DNA from: Dasypus novemcinctus
Taxonomy: Eukaryota > Chordata > Mammalia > Cingulata > Dasypodidae
Direction: 5' to 3'
Assembly (NCBI RefSeq): GCF_030445035.2
Contig: NC_080695.1
Location: forward strand, 56,933,954 to 56,997,953
Length of the DNA: 64,000 nt
This document shows positions 1 through 12,754 of this stretch, in pieces. Numbering within the stretch: position 1 is the first letter of the stretch; each line of letters starts with the position of its first letter. The position numbers were made by a program, and so were the translations under genes. The notes under the pieces were generated by a model that was not told the origin of the DNA, ran no database searches, and was given only the letters and a program-made list of their open reading frames with translations.

Positions 1-157
1 AGGAGACAGTCTTTAATCTCTCAGTTACCTTACAGATAAAGTTAAAGTTGCCCACCCTGCCTCTGGCTGCCCTCCTCTGAAAAGTGTAGGCATTTCATTA
101 GAACACTGTGTTAAAGGCACTGATAAGAACTGTGATCAAAAAGTCCTGTTGACGCTG

Positions 158-320
158 GGTAAGCTACTTTCTCTGTGCCTCAGTTTCCTCATATGTAAAG
201 CAGGGACAGTACCACTGCATAGGCCTGGGGGAATGCAAATAATGTAATACACAAAGTACATAGCAGTTATGTCATGCATAAGTGCTCAGTAAATGTCAGT
301 GATTTTTACTACTGACCCTG
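158..320 (+). repeat. MIR SINE fragment
   Basis: It contains the MIR core phrase TGTGCCTCAGTTTCCTCA followed by a degenerate GTGCTCAGTAAATG tail. This is an ancient mammal-wide SINE. Confidence 0.75.
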
Positions 321-399
321 TGTTTGTCTCCAGAAGACCAGGACCACTCTGCTAACTCTATCTCATGGTGATTATATTTGGACAGAACTCGGGAATTAA

Positions 400-505
400 C
401 ACCCAGCTCCTCCACCTAAGACTAGCTAGGTATCTTTGGGCAACTTGACCTCTTTTGAGTCTCAGGTCCTTCAACTGCCAAGTGAGAATCCATTCATTTA
501 TTCAT
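400..505 (+). repeat. MIR-like fragment with (ATTC)n tail
   Basis: TTGGGCAACTTGACCTCTT, a later CTCAGGTCCTTCAACTG and a CATTCATTTATTCATTTATT tail resemble a diverged MIR. Confidence 0.5.
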
Positions 506-689
506 TTATTCAACATAAGCCTCCTTTGTCTAGACTGACCACTATTAGTACCTACCCTCAAAGAGATTTTAGAAGAAGCAAGTTACCCCAAGTGCCTGAT
601 TAAAAACAACAGAGGGATAACATTTAGGAGTATATAACAAGAATCAACCTAAAATGACCCTAAGGTTAACAAGTCAAATATCAACAAGT

Positions 690-1270
690 TAAAAATACCT
701 AGGAATTCATGTAACAACCAACATGTAAGACGTACTGAAGGAAACAGAAGGCTTGTACGAATGCAGACATATCATGGTCACGAAGAGGAAGATCCAGTAT
801 TAAAAGGTCATCAATTCTCCATAAGTTAACCAATAAATTTAACAACATGCTAATAAAAACACTAACAGGTTTTTTACTGGGGGAAAGGCACTCAGGTGAA
901 TGATTTGAAAGATATGATCGTGAAACATGAATGACCAGGAGAAACTCTGACAATGAAGAGATGAAGAGAACTAGCTCTACCAAATAGAAAGAACATACTA
1001 ATAAAGCCTCAATAACCAAAAACAGTGTAGTACTGGCTTATAAGAACAAACCCACCAAAGGAACCAAAGGTCAAGAAACAGACTTAAATATGTATGGAAA
1101 GATAATTTATGACAAAGGTGGTATTGCAAATCATTGCTGAAAAGATGGTCTATTGCAATCCTTGGTTTGGGAACCACTGAGTAGTCACCTGGAAAAAATT
1201 AATATTGCAACCACACCTCATATTGCACTGCAAGACAAAACCCAACTGCATCAAAAATTTAAACTCAGAA
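690..1270 (+). mobile_element. LINE-1 ORF2 fragment (reverse transcriptase C-terminal region), inactive
   Basis: The text follows the L1 ORF2 path in the plus direction: a degenerate aattcatgtaac...gacttgta stretch, then caaagcctcaataacc and a TAAATATG-type stretch typical of the region after the RT core. There are many stops and indels. It probably belongs to the same old element as 2690-3720, separated by a SINE and unassigned sequence. Confidence 0.6.
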
Positions 1271-1970
1271 TTTGTTCAGAATCTACAGTTTGGCTTCTGG
1301 AATGCTAGTGAACTGGAGACCCCCATTGGGGGCAGGTGTGGCATTCCTGAACCCATGTGGATGGCTGATCCTATGACCACGGAGGTCACCATTCATAGGC
1401 ACACAATGGTGTCAGTGGTACCAGCAAGGCACACCATCTGATTTATTACTACCTGAATACCTGCTTCCAAATGTAGGTAAGTATCCTAGCTGTAACCTGA
1501 GTGGAAATCACTTTATATGCTTTACATGTGGAAATTCTGGCAACCAATGTATAAAAGCATATTTATGATCATGAGAGGCGAAATGCTGCAATAATTAATG
1601 ACTGTAAAAGTGGTTAATCTCATGTACAATTATTGAGAGCTTGAATATTAACTAAATGAGGAACCAGATTTTCAGTGAATTTTAATATTAAAAGATAAAT
1701 TTGTCAGATAAAATAGAACATGTCCTTTTTGAGTCAATGCATGCTTGGAAAATCTATGCTATAATAATACACGGAAGAATAAGATTAGATTAAAACAATT
1801 TTAGTCTTTACAGGCATTTCTATATCTCAGCACTCATATATAAAACAAAATAACCTTTAAGAAACATATTTCATTTTTAGTTACTTCCAATTAGGACCTG
1901 AGTTTTTCAAGACTCCTATATTTCTCATCCACCTCAGTTAAAAGTTAGTCTACCAAAACTGAACGGATGT

Positions 1971-2407
1971 ACTTTTTTTTTTTTAAAGATTTATTTATCT
2001 TCCCCCCTGCCCCTCCTCCCACCCTGCTGTTTTTTGCAGTCTGTGTTGTCTTCTCTTCTCATTTTCCTTCCTTTAGGATTCACTGGGATTTGATCCTAGA
2101 GACCTCTGATGGGGAGAGAGGTTCCCCGTCAATTGTGCCACCTCAGTTCCTGGTTTCTGCTGTGCTTCACCTTGACTCTCCCTTTGTCTCTCTTTTTTAT
2201 GCTTCATCATCTTACTGCGTGACTCACTTGCGTGCAGCACTGTCTCACCGCGCGGGCACTTGCTCACCGCGTGGGCACTTGTGCAGGCACTGGCTTACCA
2301 TGTGGGCACACTTTCTCTTCTTTTTCACCAGGAGGCCCCAGGGATTGAACCCAGGTCCTCCCATATGGCAGGCAGAAGTTCTATCACTTGAGCCACATCT
2401 GCTTCCC
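1971..2407 (-). mobile_element. tRNA-derived SINE (DAS-type), minus orientation
   Basis: Read on the minus strand it starts GGGAAGCAGATGTGGCTCAA, has a B-box-like GGGTTCAATCCC, and ends in AAATAAATCTTT plus poly(A), here T-rich from 1971. Degenerate 13-bp target-site duplications (TGAACGGATGTAC at 1960, TGAACGGACTTAC at 2409) flank it. The middle differs from the other copies, suggesting another or older subfamily. Confidence 0.85.
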
Positions 2408-2689
2408 ATGAACGGACTTACTTTTAACTAATTTAGTTTTACAGAGGTGTAGTATAAGGGTCACAAGGGCAATCAAACAACTGATGATGCTGAGAAATTA
2501 TTGCTCTTGCAGAACACTGTCAAATTTTCAAAACACAACTACTAAAATTGTACTTTAAAATAATTGGAAAATTTCAATAAAACTTCGGTAATCCAACATT
2601 CATTCTATAATCCTGATTGGGTCTCTACCTCATCTGATTTCAACACTCTGCTACTCAGCATTTGACCAAAACATGAAGTCAATGCATAT

Positions 2690-3720
2690 TTAGTAAGAAA
2701 TATAATGAAAAGGAGAAAAAAAAATCATGAAAGGACTGGAAGAAAACAGGCTAAATTGCTTTATAAGCCATGGGGTGGAAAAAGCCCTTCTAACTATGAC
2801 TGCAAGCTACAGAAGAAAAGACTGATAAATTTGACTAAAAAGAAATAAAATAACTCCTGCACAGTAAAACACATGATAGGCAAAGCTGGAGGAAAAATTA
2901 ATTGAAACATAGAATAGTTTCAGTTCATATCACAGACAAATACATAATGCTCTCCCACAAACTAATATCAAACCAACCAACCAACAAATAACCTGATATA
3001 AGAATAGTCAAAGATAAGCAGAGACTTCAACAGTCACACATAATTCAGAAATGTACTTATTTCTCACCAGTTACTGTCAGAAATCCAAAGTCAGAAAACC
3101 ACTCTGTTAGTAAGGGTCTTTGGAAACTGGGGAGCCACATACAGAGCTGCTGGAAATGTAAACTGAAACAACCATGGAGAGAGCAATTGAACAATAATAA
3201 TTATCAAAATCACACATTCACATAATCCTCTGACCCGCCATTTCACTTCTGGGAATTTATTCTACAGATAAGCATCTGCACAAAGTTATACATTATAGCT
3301 CTACTTCTCACTGTGAAAGAAGGGAGACATAGCAGATATCCATCAACAGGGGACAGGATAAATAAATGGTCCTACAACAACACAATAGAATATTATGCAT
3401 TAAGGGAAAAAAAAACAAGGAAAGTTCAGTGTCTTAATACAAAAAGATCTCAAGATTTATTATTATGTGAGAAAGCAATGTGGAACAGTGTGGGGGAAAA
3501 GTATATGAGGAGTGTTAATCAGCAGTTCTTTTTTATATACTTGAATTGCATAAAGAAAATCTACAAAGATATAGAAGAAACTAGAAACATAAAAGACTGA
3601 CTCATTTGGCTATGTGGTTACCGTTAGGGGCAGGAGGAGATAAATAAGAGTGAGACTTTTCACTGCATACCTCTATGCACATTATTTTTGAAATATGTGA
3701 ATGCATTACCTCTTTGAGGT
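2690..3720 (+). mobile_element. LINE-1 ORF2 3' portion, inactive
   Basis: It carries L1 ORF2 C-terminal phrases in the plus direction, including the GGGAATTTATTCTACAG and CATCAACAGGGGACAGGATA regions, then an A-rich end. The frame is broken by stops; only a 95-codon piece is open (3313-3600). Confidence 0.7.
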
Positions 3721-3849
3721 AGGCTGAATCACTGTCCCCAATTCTTCACCCCTCCCTGCATCCACGCCCTTGTCATGGCTTCACTGCGTACTTCCCACCC
3801 CTTGTTCTGACCGTGTGACTTGTTGTGATCGATGGTATATGGGTACTGG

Positions 3850-4590
3850 CTGACCAAGATGGTGGCATAAGACACTCCAGGGTTCTGCTTCCTCACAGAT
3901 TTTTGAACAACTGGCAAACACTGGCAGGGCCATCTTTCTCAGTGCTCAAAAAAAAAAAAAAACACCACACACACAAAAAAACCAAAAAGCAGTTAAAAAG
4001 GATGGAATCACTGGTTGAGCACCAAATGATAACTTAAAATCAGGAGGAAAAGCTTGTGGCACCCTTGTTAGCCCCTCTCACACTCTCTTGCCAGCTTCCT
4101 GTGCTCTCAGTGCAGGTCTCTGGCCCTGTTCCAGAGGGAGAAAGTATCTGGGGTGCATGTAGGTTGGTGCCAGTCCATCTGGTGGCAGGCTAAAGGACTG
4201 AACTAGGACATTCTTTCTTTACTCACCATGCCAGAAAGTGCCCTGCATGCAGAAGCATCTGGAGGCGGCTGAATCAGTAAAAGACAGACTCTAACAGCAG
4301 TAGTGGTCTAGGGCGATGGACTACCAGCTTTCAGACATACACTATCGTGCCTGGCACAAGGGAAAGACTGTTTCATAGGGAGAAGAGAGGGCATTCAGAT
4401 CCTTGTAGACAAGGGAATTCCCAAGACAATGAGCACATGACCAGGGCAAGATGTATGCTCAGAAAAGACTAGAGAGAATTTTATTTTCTCTTCCGCCTCA
4501 GGTGATCTTCAGGTTCACTGACTGGAGGGCTAAGCCCTAAAGGACAGCTCAGCCAAGTCAAAGTCAATATACAAAGACTGTGAAAGATTT
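3850..4590 (+). mobile_element. LINE-1 5' leader-like segment
   Basis: It begins TGACCAAGATGGTGGCATAA, like the start of many mammalian L1 leaders, and runs directly into L1 ORF1-like sequence. The assignment rests on this start and its position only. Confidence 0.4.
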
Positions 4591-4610
4591 TGTGTGTGTG
4601 TGTGTGTGTG
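4591..4610. repeat. (TG)10 microsatellite
   Basis: Ten uninterrupted TG units, followed by GG. Confidence 0.95.
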
Positions 4611-4739
4611 GTGGGCTGGGCTGTTTGTTTTTGTTAGCACCTGGCATTCAAGGAAATCTCTGTCACATCACTAGCTGGATACTAACTACAGGAACAGATA
4701 GGTCAGGAACTACACTTCACAGTTAACCTATTAAAATAT

Positions 4740-5440
4740 TGATTTGCACACTGTGCAACAAAAAAACTATTAGGCATACAGAGAAACAGGAAAGGATGGA
4801 CCAGCCAAAGAAATAAGATAAAACATCAGTAACCATCAACAAAGAAAACCAGCTTTTGGAAATACCAGGCTAAATCTATATGAACAAAATGAGAATTTAT
4901 GGAATTTATAAAAGGAAACCAAACAGAAATACTGTGCTTAAAGTCAACAACAACAAATAAAGATTTCCCTAGAGGGATTCGACAGCACATTAGAGCTAGC
5001 AGAATAAAAGAAACATGGAATTTGAAGATGAGACTACTGAAATAGTTCAAGCTGAGGAGCAAAAAGAAAAATAAAGAAAAGTGAACAGAGCCTAAGAGAC
5101 CTGTGATAAACCATCAAGCACACCAATATATGGATTATGGGAGTCCTAGGAGAAGAAAGAATGGGATAGAAGGAATATTTGAAAAAAAGAATGGAAAACT
5201 TCCCAAATTTAATGAGAGACATAAATACACACCCCCAAGAAATACAACAAACCCCAAAGAGGATAAACTGAAAGAGACCCACACCTAGACATATTATAAC
5301 CAAACTGTCAATTCCAAAGACAAAGAAAGAACACTGAAAGCTGCAAGAGAGTGGTAAGGTGCTGTGTTAAAGGGAGTTGAATAGGATTAAGTACCAATTT
5401 CTGATCAGGATCCATTGAGAAAAGAACATAGTGGGACAAA
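4740..5440 (+). mobile_element. LINE-1 ORF1-like segment, inactive
   Basis: It contains recognisable ORF1 text: cagagcctaagagacctgtg, accatcaagcacaccaatat, gggagtcctaggagaagaaag and actgaaagctgcaagagag. These correspond to the conserved RNP region of L1 and HAL1 ORF1. Stops interrupt the frame. Confidence 0.7.
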
Positions 5441-5853
5441 ATATTTAAAGTCTAAGATGCAAATGCATAACAAGTAATAATAAACCTATTGTTTAGACAT
5501 GCAACGTACTCAGATAGAATTTGTAACAAGTACAACAAAAGGTGGGTGGACAGAGGGGTATAGGAACAGGGTATGTGTATACTATTGAGGCTAAATTGGT
5601 GCTAAATCAAACATGACTGTTATAGATTTAGGATGTTAAATTTTAGGCCCATGGTAACCACAGAGAAAATATATACAGGAAGGAACTCAAAATGGTACAC
5701 AACAAAAAAATCAAATAAATACAAAAGCAGACATAAACAGAAAAATTAAGGGATGAAAAAGGTATAAGACCTACAAAGACCCAAACAGCAAAAATGGTTG
5801 AAGAAAGTCCTGCATTATCAGCAATTACTTTAAATGTAAATGTAAATGGATTA

Positions 5854-6207
5854 TGTGGTGGAAGATGAACTGTGGTTAACAGTAAAAATAAGAGAGTGTT
5901 CTCTCATGAACTATAACAAATGTACAATACCAATACATGGTGTTACTAACAGGGAGTATATGGGGAAAAAATATACCAAATGTAAGCTATGGACCACAGT
6001 GATATTAGTCTGATGATGTTCTTTCATAATCTGTAACAAATGTTCCAACAAAAATGTAATAAAGTGTTGGTAGAGGAGTGATGCATGGGAATTCTGGGCA
6101 TTAAGAAGGACTGTCTTGTAAGCTCACAACTTCTCTAATAAAAATAAAGATCTTCCAAAAAATCAATGGCATAGAATAAAACAACATTTTGGTAACTGAA
6201 AAAAAAC
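5854..6207 (+). mobile_element. 5'-truncated L1 3' tail inserted in older L1
   Basis: A 12-bp perfect target-site duplication (GTAAATGGATTA at 5842-5853 and 6208-6219) brackets this piece. It contains CTAATAAAAATAAAGATCTT and an A-rich end. Removing it rejoins the L1 phrase aaatgtaaatggattaaactctgc. Confidence 0.75.
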
Positions 6208-7048
6208 GTAAATGGATTAAACTCTGCAGTCAAAAAGGAAAGGTTAGCAGAATGGAAAAAAAGCATGATCCAACTATATGCTGTTTACAAGAAACTCACC
6301 TTAAATTCAAAGATTCAAGTAAAAAGTGTAAATTAGAAAAAAAAAATTCCATGCCAATAGTAGCCAAAATTGAGCTGAGATAGTTACAACTTTATCAGAT
6401 AAAATAGGCTTTAAGTCAAAAACACTTGCAAGGAACAAGGAAGGACACTAAATACTGATAAAGGGGTCTATTCACAAGATGACTTAACAACTAGGCATCT
6501 AACAATAGAGCCCCAAAATATATAAGGTAAACATTTATAGATTTGAAGGGAGAAATAGATGGTTCTACAACAATAGTAAGAGACTTCAACACATCACTTT
6601 CCATAATGGATAGAACATTCAGACAGAAGCTCAATAAAGGAAACAGAAGACTTGAATGATACTCTAAAAAAATCAACTAGACCTAACAGACATATATAAA
6701 ACACTTGGCCCAACAAGAAAGGAATGTACACATTCTACTCAAGTGCACATGAATCACTCTCTAGGATAGACTGTATGTTGGGTCACAAAACAAGTCTCAA
6801 TAAATTTAAAAAGATAGAAATCATACAGTATATATTTTCTGACTACAGAAAAGTCAATTAACAATTAACACTATTAAACAATACACTAATAACATATGGG
6901 TCAAAGAAGAAACCGTAAGAGAAACTGGGAAATATCTAGAGGCAAATGAAAACAAAAACACAACATACCAAAACTTATGGGATACAGAAAAAGCAGGGCT
7001 GAGAGGGAAATTTTTAGCTCTAAATGCTTACATTAAAAAGAAGGATCA

Positions 7049-7468
7049 GGGAAGCAGTGGATGGGCATCCACCTACCACATGGGAGGTCTGCGGTTCAAA
7101 CCCCAGGCCTTCTTGACCCATGTGGAGCTGGCCCATGCGCAGTGCTGATGTGCACAAGGAGTGCCGTGCCACGCAGGGTGTCCCCCGTGTAGGGGAGCCC
7201 CATGCGCAAGGAGTGTGCCCCATAAAGAGAGCCGCCCAGTACGAAAGAAACTGCAGCCTGCCCAAGAATGGCGCTACACACATGGAGAGCTGATGCAGCA
7301 AGATGACACAACAAAAAGAGACACAGATTTCCGGTGCCACTGATAAGGATAGAAGCAGTCACAGAAGAACACACAGTGAATGGACACTGACAGCAGACAG
7401 CTGGGGGGGGGGGTAGGGGGAAGGGGAGGGAAATGAATTTTTAAAAAATCTTTAAAAAAAAAAAAAAA
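7049..7468 (+). mobile_element. tRNA-derived SINE (DAS-type)
   Basis: The head is GGGAAGCAGTGGATGGGCAT, with CTGCGGTTCAAACCCCAGG as the B-box region and poly(A) ending at 7468. AAGGATC flanks both ends. It is inserted in L1 ORF2. A G9 run at 7404-7412 lies near the tail. Confidence 0.88.
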
Positions 7469-8115
7469 GGATCTAAAATCTATGGCCTAACCTTGCACTT
7501 GAAGGAAATAGAAAGAGAACTAAACTCAAAGCAAGCAGAAGGAAGAAGGAAGAAAATAACAAAGATTAGAGTAGATATGAAATAGAGAATTAAAAAAAAA
7601 AAAATCAATGAAACCAAAAGTTGGTTATTTGAAAAAATCAATAAAATCGGCAAACCTTTAGCTAGACTGGCAAAGAAAAAAAGAGAGGAGGCAAATAACT
7701 AAAATAAGAAAATAAAGGGGGCCATTACAACTGACCCCCAGAAATATAAGGATTATAAGACAATGTAACTGTAAGTCAACAAAGTAGATAACCTAGATGA
7801 AATGAACAAGTTCCCAGAAACACAAAAATTACCTAAACTAAATCAAGAAGATGCAGAAGACATCAACAGACCAATAATATCTAAAGAGACTGAATCAGTA
7901 CTAAAAAAAAATACCTCCCAACAAAGAGGAGTCCAGGACCTGACAACTTCACTGCTGAGTTCTGTCAAGTGTTTAAAGAAGAATTAGTACCGATCTTGCT
8001 CAAACTCTTTCAAAAAATTCGAAGAGGAAGTAGTACTTCCTAAGTCGTTCTATGAGGCCAGAGTCATCCTAATATCAAAACCAGGTAAAGCTATTACAAG
8101 AAAAGGAAATTACAG

Positions 8116-8501
8116 GGAAACGGACTTTGGCCCAGTGGTTAGGGCGTCCGTCTACCACATGGGAGGTCTGCGGTTCAAACCCCGGGCCTCCTTGACCCGT
8201 GTGGAGCTGGCCCATGCGCAGTGCTGATGCACGCAAGGAGTGCCGTGCCACGCAGGGGTGTCCCCCACGTAGGGGAGCCCCACGCGCAAGGAGTGCACCC
8301 GTGAGGAGAGCCGCCCAGCGAGAAGGAAGGAGCAGCCTGTCGAGGAATGGCGCCACCCACACTTCCTGTGCCGCTGACGACAACAGAAGCGGACAAAGAA
8401 ACAAGACGCAGCAAAAAGACACAGAAAACAGACAACCGGGGAAGGGGAGGGGAGGGGAATTAAATAAATAAAAATAAATCTTTAAAAAAAAAAAAAAAAG
8501 A
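8116..8501 (+). mobile_element. tRNA-derived SINE with perfect 18-bp TSD
   Basis: The head GGAAACGGACTTTGGCCCAG carries an A-box-like GGCCCAGTGGTTAGGGCG and the B-box GGTTCAAACCC. The tail is AAATAAATCTTT plus a long poly(A). AAGAAAAGGAAATTACAG occurs exactly at 8098-8115 and 8502-8519, so the insertion is young. It shares a head type with the copies at 36289 and 39250. Confidence 0.93.
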
Positions 8502-8991
8502 AAGAAAAGGAAATTACAGACCATTTTCCTTTATGAATATGGATGTAAACATTCTCAACAAAATCATAGCAAACTGAGTCTACTGGCACATTAGAAGAAT
8601 TATACACCGTGATCAAGTGGAATTTATCCCTGGTATGCAAGGTTGACTCAACATAAGATAATCAATTAATGTAAAATAACCACATTGATAGAATAAAGGA
8701 GAAAAAACCCACATGCTCATCTCAATTGACACAGAAAAGGCATTTGATAAAATCCAGCACCCTTTTTTGTTAAAAACACTTTGAAAACTAGGAATAGAAG
8801 GAAACTTCTTCAACATGTTAAAGGAAGGGCATCTATGATAAACCCATAGCTATTATCATATTCAGTGGAGAAAGACTGAAAGCTTTCCCCCTAAGATCAA
8901 GAACAAGACAAAGATGCCTACTTTCACCACTGATATTCAACAATGTATTAGAAGTTCTAGCCAGAGCAATTAGGTAAAAAAAAAGGAAATA

Positions 8992-9399
8992 GGGAAGTGA
9001 TGTGGCTCAACAGATAGAGTGTCTGCCTACCATATAGGAGGTCCAAGGGTTCAATACCCAGGGCCTCTTGGCTTGTGTGGTGAGCTGGCCCACGCGCAGT
9101 GCTGCTGCACACAAGGAGTGCCAGCCCACACAGGCATGCTGCCATGTAAGGGTGCCCTCCATGCAAGGAGTGGCCCCTACGCAAGGAGAGCTGCCCCATG
9201 CGAAATTGCAGCCTGCCCAAGAGTGATGCCACACACACGGAGAGCTGATACAGCAAGATGACACAACAAAAAGAGACACAGATCCCCAGTGCTACCTGAT
9301 AAGAATACAAGGAGAAGCAGAACACACAGCAAACAGACATAGAGAGCAGACAATGGGGGTGGAGGGGGGATAAAGAAATAAATCTTTAAAAAAAAAAAA
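8992..9399 (+). mobile_element. tRNA-derived SINE (DAS-type)
   Basis: The head is GGGAAGTGATGTGGCTCAAC, with B-box-like GGTTCAATACC and the tail AAATAAATCTTT plus A12. It lies inside the L1 reverse transcriptase region. Confidence 0.88.
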
Positions 9400-9569
9400 G
9401 AAATAAAAGCTATCAAAAAGGACATGAAGACTTCCCCTATTAATAGATGACACAGTCCTATATACAGAAAATACTGAAAAACCCACAATAAAGCTACTAG
9501 AGCTAATAAATGAATTTGGCAAAGTGGTAAGGAATGAGATGAACATATAAAAATCTGTGGCATTTTTAT

Positions 9570-9805
9570 TTGAAAAGGAATAAAAAAGGGAAATTTTAGG
9601 TTGTATATAAGTTACCACACACACCATACACAAAACATCCCATAAAATTGTACAACAAAAAGTGTGAACCCAACTGTAAATAATGGGCTAAAGCTCAGCG
9701 TGATCATAATATTGTTTCATCAATTGTAACAGAAGTACCACTAATACAAAATGCTGATAATAGGATTTTTCTGTAAACCTCTAACTGCTCTAAATAAAAA
9801 ATTTT
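9570..9805 (+). mobile_element. short L1 3' tail inserted in older L1
   Basis: This 3'-UTR-like piece ends ctgtaaacctctaactgctc then taaataaaaaattttaaaaa. The host phrase AAAAATC-TG-GGCATTT (9549) recurs in degenerate form at 9806 (AAAAATCAGCGACATTT), consistent with an old target-site duplication. Boundaries are approximate. Confidence 0.55.
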
Positions 9806-9873
9806 AAAAATCAGCGACATTTCCATGCACTACTAATGAGCAATATGATAAGAAAATCAAGAAATATATTTCA

Positions 9874-10273
9874 GGGAAGCAGATGTGGCTCAACTGATAG
9901 AGTGTCCGCCTATCATATGGATGGTTCAGGGTTTGATACCCAGGGCCTCCTGGCCTGTGCGGTGAGCTGGCCCACATGCAGTTCTACTGCATGCAAGGAG
10001 TGCCATCACGCAGGGGTGACCCCCGCATAGGGGTGCCCCACAGGAATGTGCCCCGCAAGGATTGCCGCCCCATGGGGAAAAAGCACAGCCTGCCTGGAGT
10101 GGCACCACACACACGGAGAGCTGATGCAGCAAGATGACGCAACAAAAAAGAGACACAGGTTCCCGGTGCTGCCTGACAAGAATGCAAGCAGACACAGAAG
10201 AACACACAGCGAATGGACATAGAAAGCAGACAACAGGGAGGAGGGGAGAGAAAAAAAATAAATCTTTAAAAAA
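9874..10273 (+). mobile_element. tRNA-derived SINE (DAS-type)
   Basis: The head is GGGAAGCAGATGTGGCTCAA and the B-box-like element is GGTTTGATACC. The tail is AAATAAATCTTTAAAAAA. AATATATTTCA precedes it and AAATATATTCCA follows, a slightly diverged target-site duplication within L1. Confidence 0.9.
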
Positions 10274-10857
10274 TACATAAATATATTCCATTTACAATAG
10301 TAACTAAAAGAATCAAATATCTAGGAATAAATTTAACCAAGGATGTAAAGGACTTGTACATGGAAAACTACAAAAAATTACTCTAAGACATTAAAGACCT
10401 AAATAATTGGAAGGACATGCTGTGTTATGGTTGGAAGACTATATATTACGATGTCAATTCTACCCAAAATAATTTACAGATTCAATACAATCACCATTAA
10501 AATTCCAACAGCCTTCTTTGCAAAAATGGGAAAGTTAATCATCGAATTCATTCAGAGGGGTAAAGGGTCCCAAATATATCTTGACAAAGAACAAAGTTGG
10601 AAGACACACTTCCTTGATTACAAAAATTATTAGTAAGCTATAGTAATAAAAACAACATGGTACTGCCATAAGGACAGACATATAGAAAGATGGAATTGAA
10701 TTAAGAGTTCAGAAATAAACTTTTACACTATGGCCTATTTTTTTTTTTCTATGAAGATGCCAAGTCCACTTAAGTGGGAAAGAATAGTCTCTTCAACAAA
10801 TGGTCCAAAAGAATGGAATTAACCCCTCCCTCACTCCATATATAAAAATCAACCATA

Positions 10858-11184
10858 GGGAAGCGGCTGTGGCTCAATCAGTTGGGCTCCCGTCTACCAT
10901 ATGGGAGGCCCTGGGTTCACATCCCAGGGCCTCCACGTGAAGGCAAGCTGGCCTGTGTGCCTCGGAGAGCTGACGGTACATGCACTGCGGAGAGCTGACA
11001 GCCCATGCGCCACAGAGAGCTGCCAGCCCATGAACCATGGAGAGCTGGCACAGCAAGATGACACAGCAAAGGGAGACAAGCAGATATAGAAAAAATGCAC
11101 AGCGAATGGACACAGAGAAGAGACAGCAAAGAATGCCACAAGGTGGGGGAGGGAGGGGGAATAAATCAATCTTTAAAAAAAAAA
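10858..11184 (+). mobile_element. tRNA-derived SINE, shorter subfamily with internal repeats
   Basis: The head is GGGAAGCGGCTGTGGCTCAA. The middle lacks the long body of the other copies and instead has four spaced GGAGAGCTG- or AGAGAGCTG-type repeats. The tail is AATAAATCAATCTTT plus A10. AAATCAACCATA and AAACAACTATA flank it. Confidence 0.85.
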
Positions 11185-11530
11185 CAACTATAAATGGATC
11201 AAAGACCTAAATACAAAAACAGAAACTATAAAGTCCTAGAAGAAAACATAAGGAAACATCTTGATGACCTTGCATTAGGCAATGGATACTCAGGCTTCAC
11301 ACTGAAAGTTTCTTTTTTGAACAAGAAAAGAAAAATGTGATAAACTGGACTTCATTAATATGAACTTCTGTGTGTCTAGGGATATTACCAAGAAAGAGAA
11401 AGGACAACCAACAAAATGGGAGAAAATACTTGGAGACCAAATAACTGAAAAGAGCTTAATATCCATAATATAGAGAGGACTCCTAAAACTCAACAATAAA
11501 AACACAAGCAACCCAATAAAAAATGGGCCA

Positions 11531-12754
11531 AGCTCTCTCTAAGCCAAACTGCAAATAAATTCACTATCTCCCCTGCAAAATGTGGGACATGACTCCAGTA
11601 ATGAGCCTCCCTGGCACCAAGGGATTATTACCAAACATTAAACAGTGATGCATGTGGGAAAAGACCTTGACCAAAACAGGGAACAAATGAAAAACTTTTT
11701 ATGGCTAAGAGATTTCAAAGTAAGTTGGGAGGTCATTCCAGAAGTTACACTTATGCAGGTCTCGGGCAGGTTTCACTAACTGCCACGGCAAACAAAGTCT
11801 CAAACAAAAGTGCTCCCGAGGGCTCTAGGGACGTCCAGACACTATAGGCAAAGCGCACAGCCTCATGAAATCAACACCCCTGGGCAGGCCCTATTTGGGA
11901 ATATATGATAATCTATTTCTCCAATATAACATAGTTATACTCCTTTTACTAATAATTCCCTATTCATGATTCTTCTACTCCTTTTATTTGAACATATAAT
12001 TTCAATATAACTGTTAAATATATCTCTGACTTAAAACCTCAAATTGTTCACATGCTGGTTGAACCCTGAATCCCGGCAGAGCTGTCGCCAACTCCTACTC
12101 TCCTGTTCTTCGGGCCTGTACTGGACAACTAACAAACCATTGATGAGGGACAAGTCCCATCCCAAAAAACAAGGAGGACCTACAATTGCAAGCAAAACAA
12201 TTCCTTCTACCTGTCCCATAATATCCAAGTTCCCTTTCAGGCTACAGCATTCAGAGTGGACATCATCTCAAATTCCTCAAGATTGAGCAATGAACAAACA
12301 TAAAAGGGAGTATAACCATGGACCAAAGTAGATTTATTGCTATTGTAGTTATTATCTTGTGTTAACGGAGTAACTTGTAACACTGATATAATGAAAGTGG
12401 TTGCCAGGAGTTCATAGGGGAGGGAGAGGGATTTTTTAGGGCAATGAAATGGTTCTGTATAACACTGCAATGACTTATACATGACATTATACATATGTCA
12501 AAGCCTACAAAACTGTACAGCACCAAGTGTAAGCCATAATGTAAACTACAGACTTTGGTTAGTAGCAACGCTTCAATACTGGTTCATCAATTGTAACAAG
12601 TGTACCACACTAATGTAAGATGTTAATAACAGGGGAAACTACGTGTGGGTGTGTGCATGAGGGAGGTTTATATGGGAATTCCCTATACTTTTTGTGTAAT
12701 TTTTCTATAAATCTAAAATTACTCTAAAAATAAAATTTATTATTTAAAAAAAAA
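11531..12754 (+). mobile_element. L1 3'-UTR segment inserted in older L1
   Basis: Host L1 text AAAATGGGCCA stops at 11530 and resumes as AAAATGGTTCAGGGACTTGAAC at 12755. The insert has the phrase atgagcctccctggcaccaa, a recurrent L1 3'-UTR phrase, and ends ctataaatctaaaattactc then taaaaataaaatttatt with an A tail. Family name uncertain. Confidence 0.55.

Noticed and set aside
8075..8524. 149-codon minus frame and similar frames over other SINEs
   Set aside because: These are antisense translations of tRNA-derived SINE copies. The same peptide phrases recur at every SINE.
9430..9470. Possible active L1 reverse transcriptase motif
   Set aside because: The catalytic-loop text is present, but the surrounding ORF2 is broken by stops and insertions. 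It is not a functional element.
12031..12568. Small overlapping ORFs in the inserted L1 3' segment
   Set aside because: They lie in repeat 3'-UTR sequence and have no coding signature.
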